This document shows, piece after piece, positions 1-13,400 of a DNA stretch of 64,000 nucleotides (its first letter is position 1; each line of letters begins with the position of its first letter). Where the stretch lies: the NCBI GenBank assembly GCA_029204225.1, contig CM055097.1:3380620-3444619 (forward strand), given 5' to 3'. This DNA comes from Diphasiastrum complanatum (taxonomy: Eukaryota > Streptophyta > Lycopodiopsida > Lycopodiales > Lycopodiaceae). Both the position numbers and the translations under genes were made by a program. Under the pieces are notes generated by a model. That model worked only from the letters and a program-made list of their open reading frames with translations. It did not search any database and was not told the origin of the DNA.

Positions 1-650
1 ATCAAGAAGGGATTTAAAGACAAAGTGTGGTTTTTGCAAAAGAGTCTTTATGGACTCAAACGAGCACCACTAGAGCCTGGTACTCTACGGCCAACATCTT
101 TCTAAACTTTATTAATTCTGTGTTAAGCTCTTATGATCCTTCTTTGTATATAAGATTTAGAGATAGCAAGATCATTGTACCTGTTTTATATGTAGATGAC
201 ATCATTCTAAGTTGAAATTATTTTGATGGCATAAGAGATGTAAAAATTGTATTCTCAAACGAGTTTAGAATGGAAGATCTTGGCCTAATTCATTTCATTC
301 TTGGCATAGAAAAGAGGCATGGATTTTAGCTTCATTTGTCAATCTAAATATGCATCATCCATTCTAGAAAGATTTGGAATGAAGAATTGTAAAGGCACAG
401 AGACACTATGGAGTGAGATGTAATCTATAAGTGATGATGAAGCATGCTATGAGGACATCACACTTTATAGAAAACTTATAGGCTCCTTGATCTATTTGAC
501 TATAACTAGACCTGATTTTAATTATAGTGTAGGAAGATTAAGCCAATTTATGCAAAGTCCATTGTTTTTCATTGGAAAATGGCCAAAAGAGTTCTTAGGT
601 ACACCTTGGCCACTAGAAATTTTTGCATAGCTTATCAAGACACTACTCTC
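1..650 (+). pseudogene. Ty1/copia reverse transcriptase to RNase H fragment
   Basis: The three forward frames together give the second half of a copia reverse transcriptase. LQKSLYGLKRAP is near 35-70, the catalytic YVDDIIL near 187-212, SKYASSILERFGMKNCKG near 340-395 and YRKLIGSLIYLTITRPDF near 465-517, in the normal family order. Stop codons and at least two frameshifts interrupt it, and the upstream part lies outside the window. The enzyme would have copied element RNA into DNA in the virus-like particle; this copy cannot encode it. The alignment ends near 640, where another element's LTR fragment seems to begin. Confidence 0.85.
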
Positions 651-653
651 TCT

Positions 654-718
654 GTTGGATTATTTTACTATCGGGAGTAATTCATCCGAACAATTGATTT
701 TTAATCTACATCCATTTA
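654..718 (+). mobile_element. Fragment of an L-family copia LTR (5' terminus)
   Basis: TGTTGGATTATT followed by a tract like TTTTTAATCTACATCCATT resembles the sense-strand start of the LTRs at 29,429-30,326 and 38,176-39,034, read in reverse there. It lies just upstream of a gag fragment of the same family, so it may be the start of a 5' LTR with most of the LTR and leader deleted. The match is short and diverged. Confidence 0.4.
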
Positions 719-724
719 TTCACA

Positions 725-1330
725 CTCAAGATGTCGAAGGGTGATTCACTTCAGAATCATGTTAACCAGTTTAAGCATCTCTTGCAACAGACGACAGCTG
801 TTAGGATCATCCATCGAGATCAAGACACAATTATGACATTGCTATCGAGCTTGCCCTCTATGTATGAAAATTGGGTGATGATCATATCAACACACTCAGA
901 TTTAACTCTCACTAAAGTTATCACTATGTTGCTACAGGAAGATAATCGAAGAAGGAAGATGCTTCAGGTGTGGGAAAAAGGGACACCTTTTCTTCAAATG
1001 CCCTCTCAAAGATGCCAAAGCTTCAAGATTCACATCAAAGTCAAGAGCAATACTCAAGTCCACAGTCGAACAAGAATATGTTCTGTAAGTATTGCAAACA
1101 CACTAATCATGAGATCCAGGATTGTAGGATTCTAAAAGCAAAGAACGGCAATAAGCAACCAGATCAACAGACGAATGCAGTCACCGTATCATCTCAATCT
1201 CCTACAATCGACATGGACAAAGGAGCGTTTATGGTCAAAGATCAAAAGGCGCAAGTCGATAATTTTTGGTTTCTGGATTCTTGTGCTAATCAACATATGA
1301 AATTTGTCATTGGGTCTTTGGAGGTCCAAC
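725..1330 (+). pseudogene. Ty1/copia gag and start of protease (L family)
   Basis: From 731 the frame reads a gag core including LQNHVNQFKHLLQQ and IMTLLSSLPSMYENW, the same gag seen on the minus strand near 28.8 kb and 37.5 kb. A frameshift near 970 moves the reading into a zinc knuckle (FCKYCKHTNHEIQDC, CX2CX4HX4C) and then into the protease start (WFLDSCANQHM, where active family members have a D[ST]G-like motif). Coding similarity stops near 1,330, before integrase. The N-terminal third of gag is missing. Non-functional. Confidence 0.8.
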
Positions 1331-1404
1331 TACAAAGTCCATCGATATACTTTCTCATCTTTTATCAAAGATATTCAATGGATGCAACAAACCACAAGCT
1401 TTAA

Positions 1405-2190
1405 GGCATTCAACCTTAGCTAGTTGACAAGGCTTGCACTTAATCACATATGACTCAACATATGGCTTGAGTTTTGGCCAATAAAATTCTCTTCTGACCA
1501 AGTCAAGAGTCTTGTGTATAACGGGATGTCCGGCACAGGGTATGTCATGACATTCAAACAAAATCATGCATTTGTGCTGATCTTCCCCAAGTACACAAAC
1601 TTTTCCATTCCAAAATAACAATCTATCTGGAATGCTAAACTGTTTTACAATCTTCTTATATTTCTTTGTTAGTTGAGAGCTCTGCGAATTTGACTCAGCA
1701 TTGTTATCATTTCTTTCGGTCCGAACATTGTTCCAAATACGAACAAAATGGGAATCATTTTTATATTTTTCTCTCATCAAAAGATATAGATCCGTAGAAA
1801 TTTGGGTGAATGACAACTAATTCAATTCACCAATTTGACTAAGAACATCCGCAACTTGATTTAAGCTGCCTCTTATATAACAGATTTCATGATTGAAATC
1901 TTACATCAATTCAACCCATCAAATTTTCCTACCTCGAAGATCATGCTACTTGCAAAAGTTCTTAAGAAGCTAGTGATCCGTAATATAAACTTACCACCAT
2001 ATAAGTTTTTAAGTGTCTCCAGGTCTAAAGTGCATGGATAACTACAAATAATTCATTTTCCTACATAGTATAACGCAAGTGAGGACCGGTGAATGTTTTG
2101 CTTTCAAACGCTAGTGGCCTATCATTTTATAATAGAACTGCTCCAATTGTAGTATCACTCACGTCAGTTCTCACGATGTAAGGTAAGTCT
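1405..2190 (-). pseudogene. Ty3/gypsy RNase H to integrase zinc-finger fragment
   Basis: Minus-strand reading from about 2,170 down gives a degenerate RNase H (FVVIHALRPGDT; VADVLSQIGEL at its end), then an open stretch 1,816-1,410 with the integrase HHCC region: CHDIPCAGHPVIHKTLDLV, then REFYWPKLKPYVESYV, then KCKPCQLAKVE. The integrase catalytic core is absent, cut where copia gag/protease sequence of the other strand begins. Several in-frame stops lie in the RNase H part. Confidence 0.8.
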
Positions 2191-2822
2191 GGATCTGCAA
2201 TCTAGCAGGGTGAGGCAGCGGCATGTGCTTTACGGTGGCAGAGGAGACCAACTAGGGGGTGGGAGAGGGGACGATGAGGGCTGAAAGGGAGGAGAGGAGC
2301 TCGAGGCTGATTATCTGAAAGCGTGGGTAGAGGACGAAGACATCAAGGGAGATTAGGAGGACAAGAGGGGAGCAGGGGCACATGGGGATGACTTGGTTGA
2401 TCTCTTGGTGGACCCAAACACAGAGACATAAGCGGAGCCGACCATTCCTTCCCATAGGCATAGGGGGGCGACCCAGATGTTCCAAAGGGGGGCTGAGTAG
2501 ACTTTATGTCGAGAGAAGCGGAACATTGCAGGCAACCACTGGCCAAGCATCATCCCAGTGAATAGGGCAAGGGATACGGGTGGAGGAGAGATAGCCAGAC
2601 GTATGGGGAGGGGCCAAAGAGAGCACTAACAACAGGCAGCAACAACAACAACAGAGGTAGAGGCTCACCACGACACATGGTTCCTTCAAATTCATCTAGA
2701 CTCCTTCAATCTTAGTTTTATTTTACTTTTTCATTATATTCATCAAACATTACTATACTCCATTATGGTGTCATATGACCCGATTTTATAGGGTGTTTCT
2801 TTTGCACATGTGCCACAAGGAT

Positions 2823-2824
<2 letters not shown>
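2191..2824. other. Unassigned, purine-rich stretch
   Basis: 2,200-2,680 is strongly purine-rich on the plus strand, with many GAGG, AGGG and GGGG runs. The long open frames there are by-products of that composition and show no family motif. 2,700-2,824 is ordinary AT-rich DNA. Confidence 0.5.

Positions 2825-2879
<55 letters not shown>
2825..2879. repeat. (GA)n microsatellite
   Basis: About 27 uninterrupted GA dinucleotides. Confidence 0.97.
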
Positions 2880-2882
<3 letters not shown>

Positions 2883-5288
2883 ATGCATCAAGTTGGTGGT
2901 TCAATGTTCATATGAATGTGTCGTGATTGTTGAATCACATATTCATATCTACATCTTCGTCTTTTTCCAATAAATAGGCTTACGCAATTTGCTATGCTGT
3001 AATCTGTAATCTATAATCAATATGGTTTTTTACAATTCAGTGGGGCTTTTTACAGTTCAATACGGTTTGTTGTGGTTCAATAGGATGTACTCCAATTCAG
3101 TAGCATTGTCACAGTTTAGGGTTGTTCAGTACAGTTTAGTAGGGTTTGGCATGGTTCAGTGTGCATTTCAGTAAAGTGAAAGTGCCAAATGTCCGTTCAA
3201 CAGTATATGTAAAATTTTTGTCACTCAGGTTTATGAAATTAATCAAGATTTCACCTACCTACTTGTGGTGAACATAAACCTACTGGAGACTTGTGTATAT
3301 GCAATCCTCTAATTTCTCTCTCTACTGATTCCCATATTGCCTGGTTTATATTTAAAAAACAAAAATTCACAGCGAATCGCTGTTTTTTTTACAGCGATTC
3401 GCGAATCACGATTTGAACCGTGATTCGAGAATCGCTGCTGCAACTGTCCTGGATAGAACATGAGTGATGGAAATTTTTATATTATGGGATCAACATACAA
3501 AGTATATAGCCATTAACTCGTGTCATCAATAGGCTAAGATAAACATGATGCAACAACCTGAATATGTGAAATATATCTACCTGAAACCACAACTACCCCA
3601 AAGCTAATATGCAGCATTTTCCTTGCTTGTCGTACATATATGGTTTTCTGACAGGCTTTAAATGCAGGAAAGCGTAGTATGAAATGGTAAACAGCCTTCA
3701 GCATTAACAGTCCTTGACCAGATAGAATGAAACTTGAATCACTACAGTTTCTACAATATACATAGCTTCTTCTGTGACCTGTCTATGAGGGTCTCATTGC
3801 CCCAGCCTTTAAGGGTAACGTTTTGTTCACCCCTTTGATGCTTTTTAATAGTAGTCAGTTTCTTTTTTAATAGAGATTACTTTCTTGCTGCAACTTTTGA
3901 TGCCAAAATACGTAAGATGATGTCTACTTGATTTCCCCATATGCACCAACAACGCAATGAATAAGCAGCCAAGAAGAAGCAAAAAAGTATATAAACCTAT
4001 TTCCTCCTAAATATTTTCTGCGATTTTGGACAAAAAGTTGGCTAACTACTTGTTTCCTCACCTTGAGGTCTACAGTATAACCCCACTCAAGGAAGTGCTG
4101 CTAATGCCTCTTCAAAGAACTCTGTAAACACAATGCAACCTTATCCTTCCAATAGCATTGGAATCTAAAACCAGAAAAGTAGTTTAATGTGTGAAAGATT
4201 GCTTATACCTGATGTAAATACATTCTAAATAAAGCGTAAGGCAACCTGTTTGAAGGCTTTCCAGGGATACTAGTGAGTCATGTATCATGGCTGTGGTAAG
4301 CGGGAAAGATCGAACTGTCATTGCAAAGCATATTTGGGTAGGTCGCACCTCACAAACGGCACACATTATAGCGACTTCCTCAAACACATCCAATTAGATA
4401 CAACTAGAGAAAAGCGGAACATAGTTGTCAGGGAACATGTTCCCACTTTTTGGGAATCAGGGAACACCGTTCCCACCAGCTCCCCAAGATGGGAACATGG
4501 GGGAATGTTCCCATAGCAAGGGGAACACATTCATAGCCGTTCCCCTTGTAGCTTAGGTTTTCGGACCATTTTTTGTCCCATTTGGCCCAATCTTTATTCA
4601 TTTTGAACCAAATTTTTCAATTGCCAAGCCTAATTTTTCCCTCTCAGCTTACATACTATCTGAGTGCTTGAACTTTATTCTGAAGAAAACATAGACAATT
4701 AGAAAATGACTATGTGATGACTCCCCAGAGAACACTCGAGTTGCCAGGGTTACAGACATTCCCTTGTTTCCATTCCCTGCCAACTATGAGTATATGTAAG
4801 AAAACTTCAATTCCATGATTTTATGATATCATTTATTCATGGAATAATATATGCAATCAACACTGACACTCCAGAAAAACCAGGAAAAGCAATGCTCTCA
4901 TGCTTTGAGCCTGATCCCACTGCTTCACTAAAATACACGATGGCATCAAAAAGATATTGAAATAGCATCATATAGCTGAACCCAAACTACGAAAAGAGAA
5001 TCGAAAACATGCAGATAAGCTCCAAAATTGGCCACAGCTAGGAAGATGCTTGATCTGAATCTGATCCCTGGGAAGAATATCAAAGCCTTTTCTTTCTTTC
5101 TTGTGTCAAAGTAAACCAACTGATACAAATTTCACAAGAGCTGACCTTGAATTTTTTTCTTTGAGAATTGAACTTGAAAGAATGACAAAAATCTTCACTG
5201 GCCAAAACTTCACAGTCCTATATTATCTGACAGTGAGATGATAGTTAACATGTACAAAGCTAAAAAGTTCTATATATGATAATGTTTG
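2880..5288. other. Intergenic 3' flank of RPAC1, no gene recognised
   Basis: I see no convincing coding exon on either strand. Noted items are the palindromes at 3,369-3,437 and a GGGAAC/GTTCCC-rich patch at 4,430-4,550. Roughly the last 150-250 bases should hold the RPAC1 3' UTR, but no polyadenylation site can be fixed with confidence. Confidence 0.5.
3369..3437. repeat. Two adjacent GATTCG palindromes
   Basis: A perfect 15-bp palindrome (ACAGCGAATCGCTGT, 3,369-3,383) is followed after an eight-T tract by a longer imperfect hairpin at 3,392-3,437. The second has arms CAGCGATTC/GAATCGCTG with inner arms CGAATCACG/CGTGATTCG around an 8-nt loop. A related GATTCG/GGTTC-rich insert is at 19,845-19,996. 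Confidence 0.8.
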
Positions 5289-8200
5289 TTATGAAAGTTC
5301 AGTCAAGACTCTTTGGCACTTCTCAACAAGAATCTTAATAGCTTCAACAAAAAGCTCTTCCGGAGGTAAGGCTCCTGTCGATTCAATTGAAACTGAAAAA
5401 AATTCAAAGAAACAAACAGATTCAGATAAAAGCATCAAAGACTACATAGAAAAATACAGGCAGATTCTAGACTTGAGTTAAGCTTCCAAAATTGCTCCTA
5501 AGAAGCATAAACATACACATGAAGTGTTCTTTCACACGACGCAATTGCACCCGCTTCTCCCAATCGTCACCTCTAACGCATTCCCGACACAGAGTGCAAG
5601 CCCTTGGTCGTGCAACTTTTGCCCTTTTCCCTATGAAAAAAACAGTCAGCAACTGTTAAAAAAAGACATACCATTTGAACGGTAGGTGGACTACACAAAA
5701 ATCAGGTCTAACCTGGCAGCTTATGAAACTCAAGCGAACTGGGAAACCAACTACCACAAATGAACTAAGTACAGGCATCTGGCAACTGGTACACCACCCT
5801 TTAATGTCCTATTAACAGCTCCCTGATACAGATTGCTTGGGCAAGTCAAATCGTGACTGCTCAGAATACAACAAGCAAAAAACGTGGCATGGCAAAGTGG
5901 ATAACTTTGAATTTTTCTAGCTTGTCCGTGTCAAAGGCTTAGTCTAATGTTTGAAAAAATTGAAGGTGAGCATAATTTAACTTGATTTTGATAAGTTTGG
6001 ATATTCTCAGTAGCTTGAAGCAACTATTCTACAAACCTATGAGGTACTGGAATCTACTGGACAATAGATGTAAATCCAATGTGATGGGAAGCACAAGATT
6101 GTACTTTTTACCAACTTGACAAATTCAGGTTAAAATGGAGATGCATTCACATGGCACAGAAGATGAAGTAACAAGCATAACAAGGCTGGTCCATATTTAC
6201 ATCTGAACTTCTAGGTTGTCACTTGAAAGATACCTAAATGAGTTGCATTCATAGCAACAGCTTTCTGTGTCTAATTGAGCCAAAGCACTCAAATTTTTTG
6301 TGTTGAAGAGGTAGTCTCATGTTCTGCAGAAGAATGATAATGCCTCTAAATGACCAGAATTCCAAATAGGAAGTCAGCCGATATCCATACGATGTTGGCT
6401 ACTTTAGTGAACTTGTAAGGGGCAACTATTTTATTAACTGACATATTGTGCATCTTCAAGGTGGCTACCTTGCTAGCCAAGTCAAGTGCTTGGGTGTGAT
6501 CTTAAGGTAACTCCTCAAGCGTACAGGGGTGACGAACATCATGGTTGGCCAAAATCTTCTAGGACTATGCTATAAGAACATAGTACTGATAAACATCTTC
6601 TAGTACTGCTAAAAGATGGAGAGGAAAGATATGTGGTTTGGATTGACATTTGAGCAGGTACTGATAAACATCTTCCAAATGGAGTGGACGGAAAGCAACA
6701 AAGGGTGCAAGATGCTTGATGTGTGACCCTTGGGTGGGTGTGGCCTTATTATCCTAATCCCTATACATGTGCAAATGGAGATTGGGATGCAGGTACCTAT
6801 GTAGTTCGGACAAAATGCAATGCAAGGTACATATAGTGAGAAGCAGAAAGTTCTAATGCTTAAGTGCGATCAAGATGAAAAAAAGTAAAATTTAAGTGCA
6901 AGTCCTCATTTGTGTCAAGAGTAGAACTCGTGATCTCAAATAGAGGAAATGAGACCTTCACCAACACACTTATTTGGAGGACCCAGTCTCTAAATTTCTA
7001 AACACTTCTTAAAATTTTGACCTCTTCACAAACTACCTTCTTTGACCCTTTTAGGACGTTTTGGCTGGACCAACCCCCTGTCAAAATAGGCCCTAACAGT
7101 CTTGCTGGCCACTTGAGCAGATATTGTGGTAGCAAAGTCATGACTTAATAAGGTTTTTTTTACACTTGACTGCCCAACAAGTCTTTTATTTATTTTGGAG
7201 GCCTTCCATTGTCCAATGGGTAAAAAACAGCTTCTCCCTCTTGCATATTGCCTTTGAGTTGCCACTGGCACATGAGGTGGAAGGGGGGTCCCTTGCCAGG
7301 TGAGAGGAACTGAAGCAAAATGGACCAATGGCATGGCATGGATTCTAAGGGGCCAATCATCCACAATAGAAGAGCTGGGAAGCGAAAACGGCAAGCATGT
7401 GGTAGTCCTTAAAATTCAGCTTCAGAAGGTTTTACTTCAATATTTGAATACATGCTTCCTTCACAATAGGGATGCCACAAGTGCATAAAATTTCCACGGC
7501 AAAATAGCCTAGAGGACAGAAGATGTCCTAAGTATATTTGTCATATAATTTTATAAGTGGAAAGCAAAATATCAAGCATGGCCATTCCCCTATATTGTTG
7601 ACAATTTTCAAGACAACAAACCATTTTAAGATTTTGACAAACTATTCTGACATTCTCATTGCGCATGCTTGATAGGGAAAAAGAATCTTAGAATCGTATC
7701 AAGTAACTCCAAAAGAGCTACTTTTAATGATCACAGACAGCTCAGCTTTCCATCCCCTCCAATCAAAAGCAAACAAAGAACTCATAACAGTCTCATGTGG
7801 ATTGATTCTTAAAGAAGTACCTTTTCCCAAATCTTCTAGTTCAAAAACATTCACTGGACATTTTTGTACCAACTCTTCAGCGAAATTGTCCTCCACATCC
7901 TCCATCAAAATAACCTGTGTGAGATGTAATTTACAGCTGTGAGAAAGCCAGAACTGTGTTAATAATGAATAACTTCCATTCACAACCACATAAGTTCAGC
8001 ATAAACTTGTCAATAGAAGCTTATTGAATTTCAAAATGCTCTTTAGGCCAAACATTGAGAATACAACAATGTCATTTTGGTTTCACAGGCACAGGAGTAA
8101 TAACCCCCAACTTCAGGGATAATGCAAACTAAAAAACTGCAAAACAAGTCAAGTGTGAATTCTTAACATGATATATGACTATATATGTGCTTCAAATACG

Positions 8201-10466
8201 TTAAAATGGCATCTGACTTACGCTGAATTTGCAAACTAGAGAATGTGTGCTTTCTTCAGTGATGTGTCCCTTATGAAGCTGATTGGACTCTGGAATCTCA
8301 CTCCTAACCTCAAGGAGAGGAGGATTTCACCAATACACCACTCGGGGGGGCAAAACATTCTAGAACTCTTGGTTGGGAAGACAAAGTCCACCCCTACACT
8401 GAGGTCAAACTCAACCTTCCTCGAGCATAGGCTTTTGTGGAACATCGTCACGGAATCTACACCCATGAACAAAAAAACTTGTAGAGTACGTGGTCAATAT
8501 TAATACGAAAGGTTGCTATACATAAGCCCTCAATATCTGAAATTCTCTTTGTCTCTGTCTGTCTTCCCATTACATTTCTATGTAGAGTCCGTACTTCTTG
8601 CATGGCAAACTTTCTCAATACCCTCGTATAGTGCCATAAATACAAGTATCAAGTCCGGTGAAAATTTAAGATCACTCAATCTATTTATAACAACAAAAGT
8701 CTACAAAACAGTACATAACCCTCTCACGTATGTACCTGATTTTCTCTATGTGTGTCCTCTGTGCAAGATATGATTTGCAGCAGAGTAGTGTGCCTGGAAA
8801 CCAGCCTGACCTATAGCATGCAATTGACATGTCTTTGCTCCCCCCACTCAATGTTGTCTCAAGAATAGTCCCATACAACTTGCCAATAAGATGGCCAATT
8901 TTAACGGTGTGATAGATTTATAAAGTTGACTATAGAAACAAGTTGGAGGTCAGAGAGATATTGGAGAATGAGGTGAGTCACAAATATTTGCAATTGTCAC
9001 ATGACGTATATATGAATCCATTTAAAAAAAAGTTATGCCTTTTTTCTTGTTGCAAAAAGTGGGTGAGTGAGTGGATAGGAAGAGAGAGGGCATAGTAGGT
9101 CGAGTAGGGAAAGATAGGGGATGTTTACAAAGAGAATATTCTATTTTTGTGTACCATTGATGGGCTATATGCACGGCAATGAGCATAGTATATCACAATA
9201 TGGAATAGAGTTCTCCATGTTGCTACTTCACTTCAACCTTCCCATTCCAATCAAAACATTATTGATGAAGGGGTACTTTAGACATACTTACTATTTTTGC
9301 ACCTTCTTCAACAACATATTACTTTGGCATCGCCTAGGATATATGGAACCACAGATTTTAGGTTCCATCTTGAATATATGCATTTGATAATATATGTAAT
9401 CTACTTTCCAGCATCACCATTTCTTTTTATCAACATTGAGCAGTGTCTCTTTGAGGAGGGAGAGCTATAGTTCATCTACCTTGAGGTTTGGGTCCCCAAC
9501 CCTGGCTATACTTTATGCTCCAAGGACTTGGGCCCTTGCTTGGCATGATCATGCATTTGGACACTAACTCGATCCCTTGGCAATATTGTCCTACAGATTA
9601 GGCACGGACCTAGCCCTAACTTCTGGCTCCTTGAACTAGTATATAATAAATAAAGGCATTGATCATTGTGATCATTGATGCCACATTGAGAGATGGTGAA
9701 TTTTTTACTCTCTCTAGAAATAGCTTGTATTTGCTACCGTAGGTAAGAGGCAGCTTAGCATAGCATTAAATGATATAGAAATACTTACGAGAGGTTATTG
9801 TTCTCCATAATTTCCATGATGGATTTCAATAACTTGCATATACTTGAACTTTCCTCTCTCTACTCTCTATAGTTTGAAATGTGTATATGCTTCTTCTATG
9901 ATAGCTTTGTGACACTTGAGTATTGTGTTCATACATAGAAATTTAACCGTGCATATTAGACTTGAGTCGAAATAGTACCTCTGGAAGCATCCGATATCTT
10001 GCAGTTGCCACTGGTGACCATTTGGCATGAACTTTCCCCAAACCTTTAACTGCATGGGCTTCAAGCTCTATTGTCTACTAGGAAACAAATAAATCGTATC
10101 ACATCACGTGAAAATGACCCACATTCTAAATCTTATCAAGATACTCACTTCTCAAACAAATAGGACACAAAATTTGATAGATTCAAATAAAGAGAACAAC
10201 TATTTACACCCCAACAGGCAAGTAACATATAAAATGCAAACTAATAGATAAAATATACTTTGCTACTTGTAAGTAGTAGCTTACCTGACCTGGCCTAAGT
10301 TTGGCAAGAAGGATATCAGGATGACGAGGACAAATGATGTCTTTGTCAAATGGTGGAATAGAATCTTGACTACAACTAAACGACGTGTAAGTTTTTAACT
10401 TGGAATCAGCAGACGTCATCTCATACTCACTTCCTTTTGGTAACCATTTCAATTGGTCGGACTTAA
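5289..10466 (-). CDS. RPAC1: RPAC1 exons 5-9 (C-terminal half)
   Basis: Exon 5 opens [15 protein letters not shown] and ends LLAKLRPGQ. Exon 6 gives [20 protein letters not shown], then [11 protein letters not shown], reaching the back of the dimerisation domain. Exon 7 gives [20 protein letters not shown] and a LEDLGK end. Exon 8 gives [19 protein letters not shown], the Cys-containing segment typical of the subunit. Exon 9 ends in [15 protein letters not shown] and VLTELS before TAA. Introns 5-8 are 210, 2,064, 2,190 and 124 bp. Exon 6 lies next to short open frames in other phases that are spurious. Confidence 0.94.
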
Positions 10467-13400
10467 CTGCACAACATCAATGGTCAAAGAACTCACAAAT
10501 CTGTACATAAAATTCTCAAAAAAGTTTCATTAATCTATGCAAAGACACCTACAACAAGACTGACTAGGCAAACTAAATACAAAATGTAGTGTCTCCTGAA
10601 CTAGGTGTGTCTTTGCTCGAGAGTCGCATTTCTATGTGCAACTCAAGAGTGTACCATCTATGTTTGTGTAAATGGCCACATAATGAACTGAATGTTAGAA
10701 TCTCAATTTAGAAACCCTATAAACCAACAAATTCAATACTTCAAACTTTTAAAGCTTGAAGGTATAATACAATTACCTTCAGCATGAATAAAATCTATAA
10801 CCAGACTCAATACACAATTTTCATCAAACTGAAAAGTGCATCAAGAAAAACTGTGTACAATTGCAAAGTCATGTTTTGACAATTTCCTCAAAAAAATTTC
10901 ATGGAGAAGAAAAAAATTTAAAGAGTTTTTAAAAAAAGTAATTTCTTGTTCCGGATTTACTAATTCTCCGACTTTGTAAAAAGATTTTTATTGTTTTCAA
11001 AGAACTTTTTTGAGGATTTTCAGTTTTGATTGGTTTTTGATCTCTAGAACAAAAATTTATATGTTAAGCGCGTTCCCAAGAAGATTTTGCTATCCAAAAT
11101 CAGATGTTGTGGGAAGCATTCTACTGCATCTATGCTATATTACTGCATCTACGTTGCGAAACGCAAGCATTCTGGAATGTAAAATGCTAGCTAGAACCCA
11201 AGAAAAAAAACATATCCAAGGAAAAACCATTATTTTGTTGGAAATTTTTTTGTTAGTATAGGTAAAGATGCCTAGAAACATCATAATCAAAAGCTATAGT
11301 CAAGAGGCTAGGAAAACTTCCAAGAAACTGCCAATTAGGGTAATTGGGTCCCAGAAAATTTTGTCTCATACAACTTGGCCACTGGCCTAGTAAGTCCCAA
11401 ATGGTTAGTACAATAGTTTTTTGCCCATCATATACTAAACAAGCCTCCGAGTCTTGTTCTTTAGGATTAAGTTATACTCCTCATCCATAGCTTTCCTCCA
11501 AATATTCTCTTTTTCAGCTTTTCTTAAAGTAGATGGATCCTTAGTTTCCAATACTATAGCCATATATGCAAAGTGTACATCCTCATCCTCATGATGATCC
11601 TCATGTTGATCCTCCTGTAGATCTTGATCCTCATGATGCTTTTCAAGCCTAGAAGATTCCTAGTTCCCTATGTACTAGACTCTCCCTGTTCCAAAATAAC
11701 ACTATCCTTGAAAGTTTCATAGTACCATCTAAGTAATCTTCTAGTATCTGATGTAGGATGATTCCTGCCTGGGGAAGCCGGAGGTGAACAAGTATCCCAT
11801 GTACTTGATCTGTCCTTTCTTTTTCCTTTCTCAACCATGGTCACTCTATAGGTACTTGAATTGGTGTAGGAGGTACATGTGTCGACTCAAGCTCCTGTAA
11901 CAACTCATCACAAAAGATAGGAATTCCTCCATCTTGCTTCATATCATAAGATATTTCTACATCTTTATGAGATCCATCCTCATCAAAGATTACACCTGTT
12001 GCACACAAGCTCACAAACCCTAAGTAAATACACAGAATTACCCAGCAAATCCGTCACTTTATTAATCTCAAGCAAATGTACATAGATCAACAAGCAAACA
12101 TGAGAGCTCTGCTGCAAGTCTCCTCCCAACCATAGCTGCATAGGAATACCATAATGAGGAATGCCTGACAAGGCTCACACTATATTCTGTCAAGCACCCC
12201 TTAACCCTGACACATCCTAACGTCAACACATGGCAAACTCCATGCACAGTCGACACTTGCCACTTGGCAGTAACCTGACACATAGGCAAGCTAGTAGGTG
12301 GACAGTCTGACACGTGTCACTCATGCATTGGACCAAGTGTCCCAATGAGCATATGACACATGTCCTATTGACTCGTCCATTGACCGTCCGACAAGTGTCA
12401 CTCCTCAGTGAGCATATGACACGTGTCACATTGACCGGTCAACCCTTCCTACTTTTAGGAGGTCAGTCCAGCAGACTCTCATGAGACCCAGTACCCCCTT
12501 GTCCATCTCGGATTTAATCACTATAACAAATATTTACATTGCAATTTACAATTGTCTCCACAGGCTGGTGATTTAGCCATTTACGATTTAATAATTACAA
12601 TTTACCATTTACATTGGGCAAGGGATTCAAAGTACATGTGACATCCCTTCCCTCCTCAGATGACATCGTCCTCGATGGCAAAGTCTGGATATTGTGCGTG
12701 CAACCCATGCACGGTCTCCTAGGTAGCATCACTGAGAGGTCGTCCATGCCATGCAACCAAGTACTCACGGAGCAAACGACTCTGCAACCGTCTATGACTC
12801 CAGTCCAATACTCTCGCTGGTCCATGCATCACCTCCCCATGCTCCTGAAACAATACAAGGCCATTAGCCAACAAGTTATCACCGTCATGTAAAACTTTCT
12901 TTAGGCGTGAAACATGAAAAATAGGATGAACCTTACAACCAACAGGCAAATCCAATTCATAAGCAACGCTGTTAATCTTTGTAACAATTTTCCAAGGTCC
13001 ACAGTATCTAGGTGACAACTTATAACACTTCCCTGTCTTTAGGGTTTTCGAGTCCTTTGGAATCTTGAGAAATACCATATCTCCTTCCTCGAACTCTCTT
13101 GGCGTACGATCCAGGACAACATATGTCTTTGCCCGATCCATCGCCGCTTCTACATTTTCCTTTGCTAACTCCAATATCTGTTGCATGTGAGTTAGAAATT
13201 CCATAGCACTAGGTGTCTTATGAGGCATACCTATAGTAACTGGACTGGCTGGTCTCAAACCATAATTTAGCTCGAAAGGACTCATCTTCGTAGATGCATT
13301 CTTTTTATCATTATAGGCAAACTCCAACAATGGTAGGTAACGTTCCCATTGCGTTTGCCTTTCACTCACATATGCCCTAAGCATGTCTTCCAAGGTTTGG

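Noticed and set aside
2252-2695. Several overlapping minus-strand frames, Pro/Leu-rich or Cys-rich
   Set aside because: They overlap in different frames across a purine-biased stretch and show no family motif; composition explains them.
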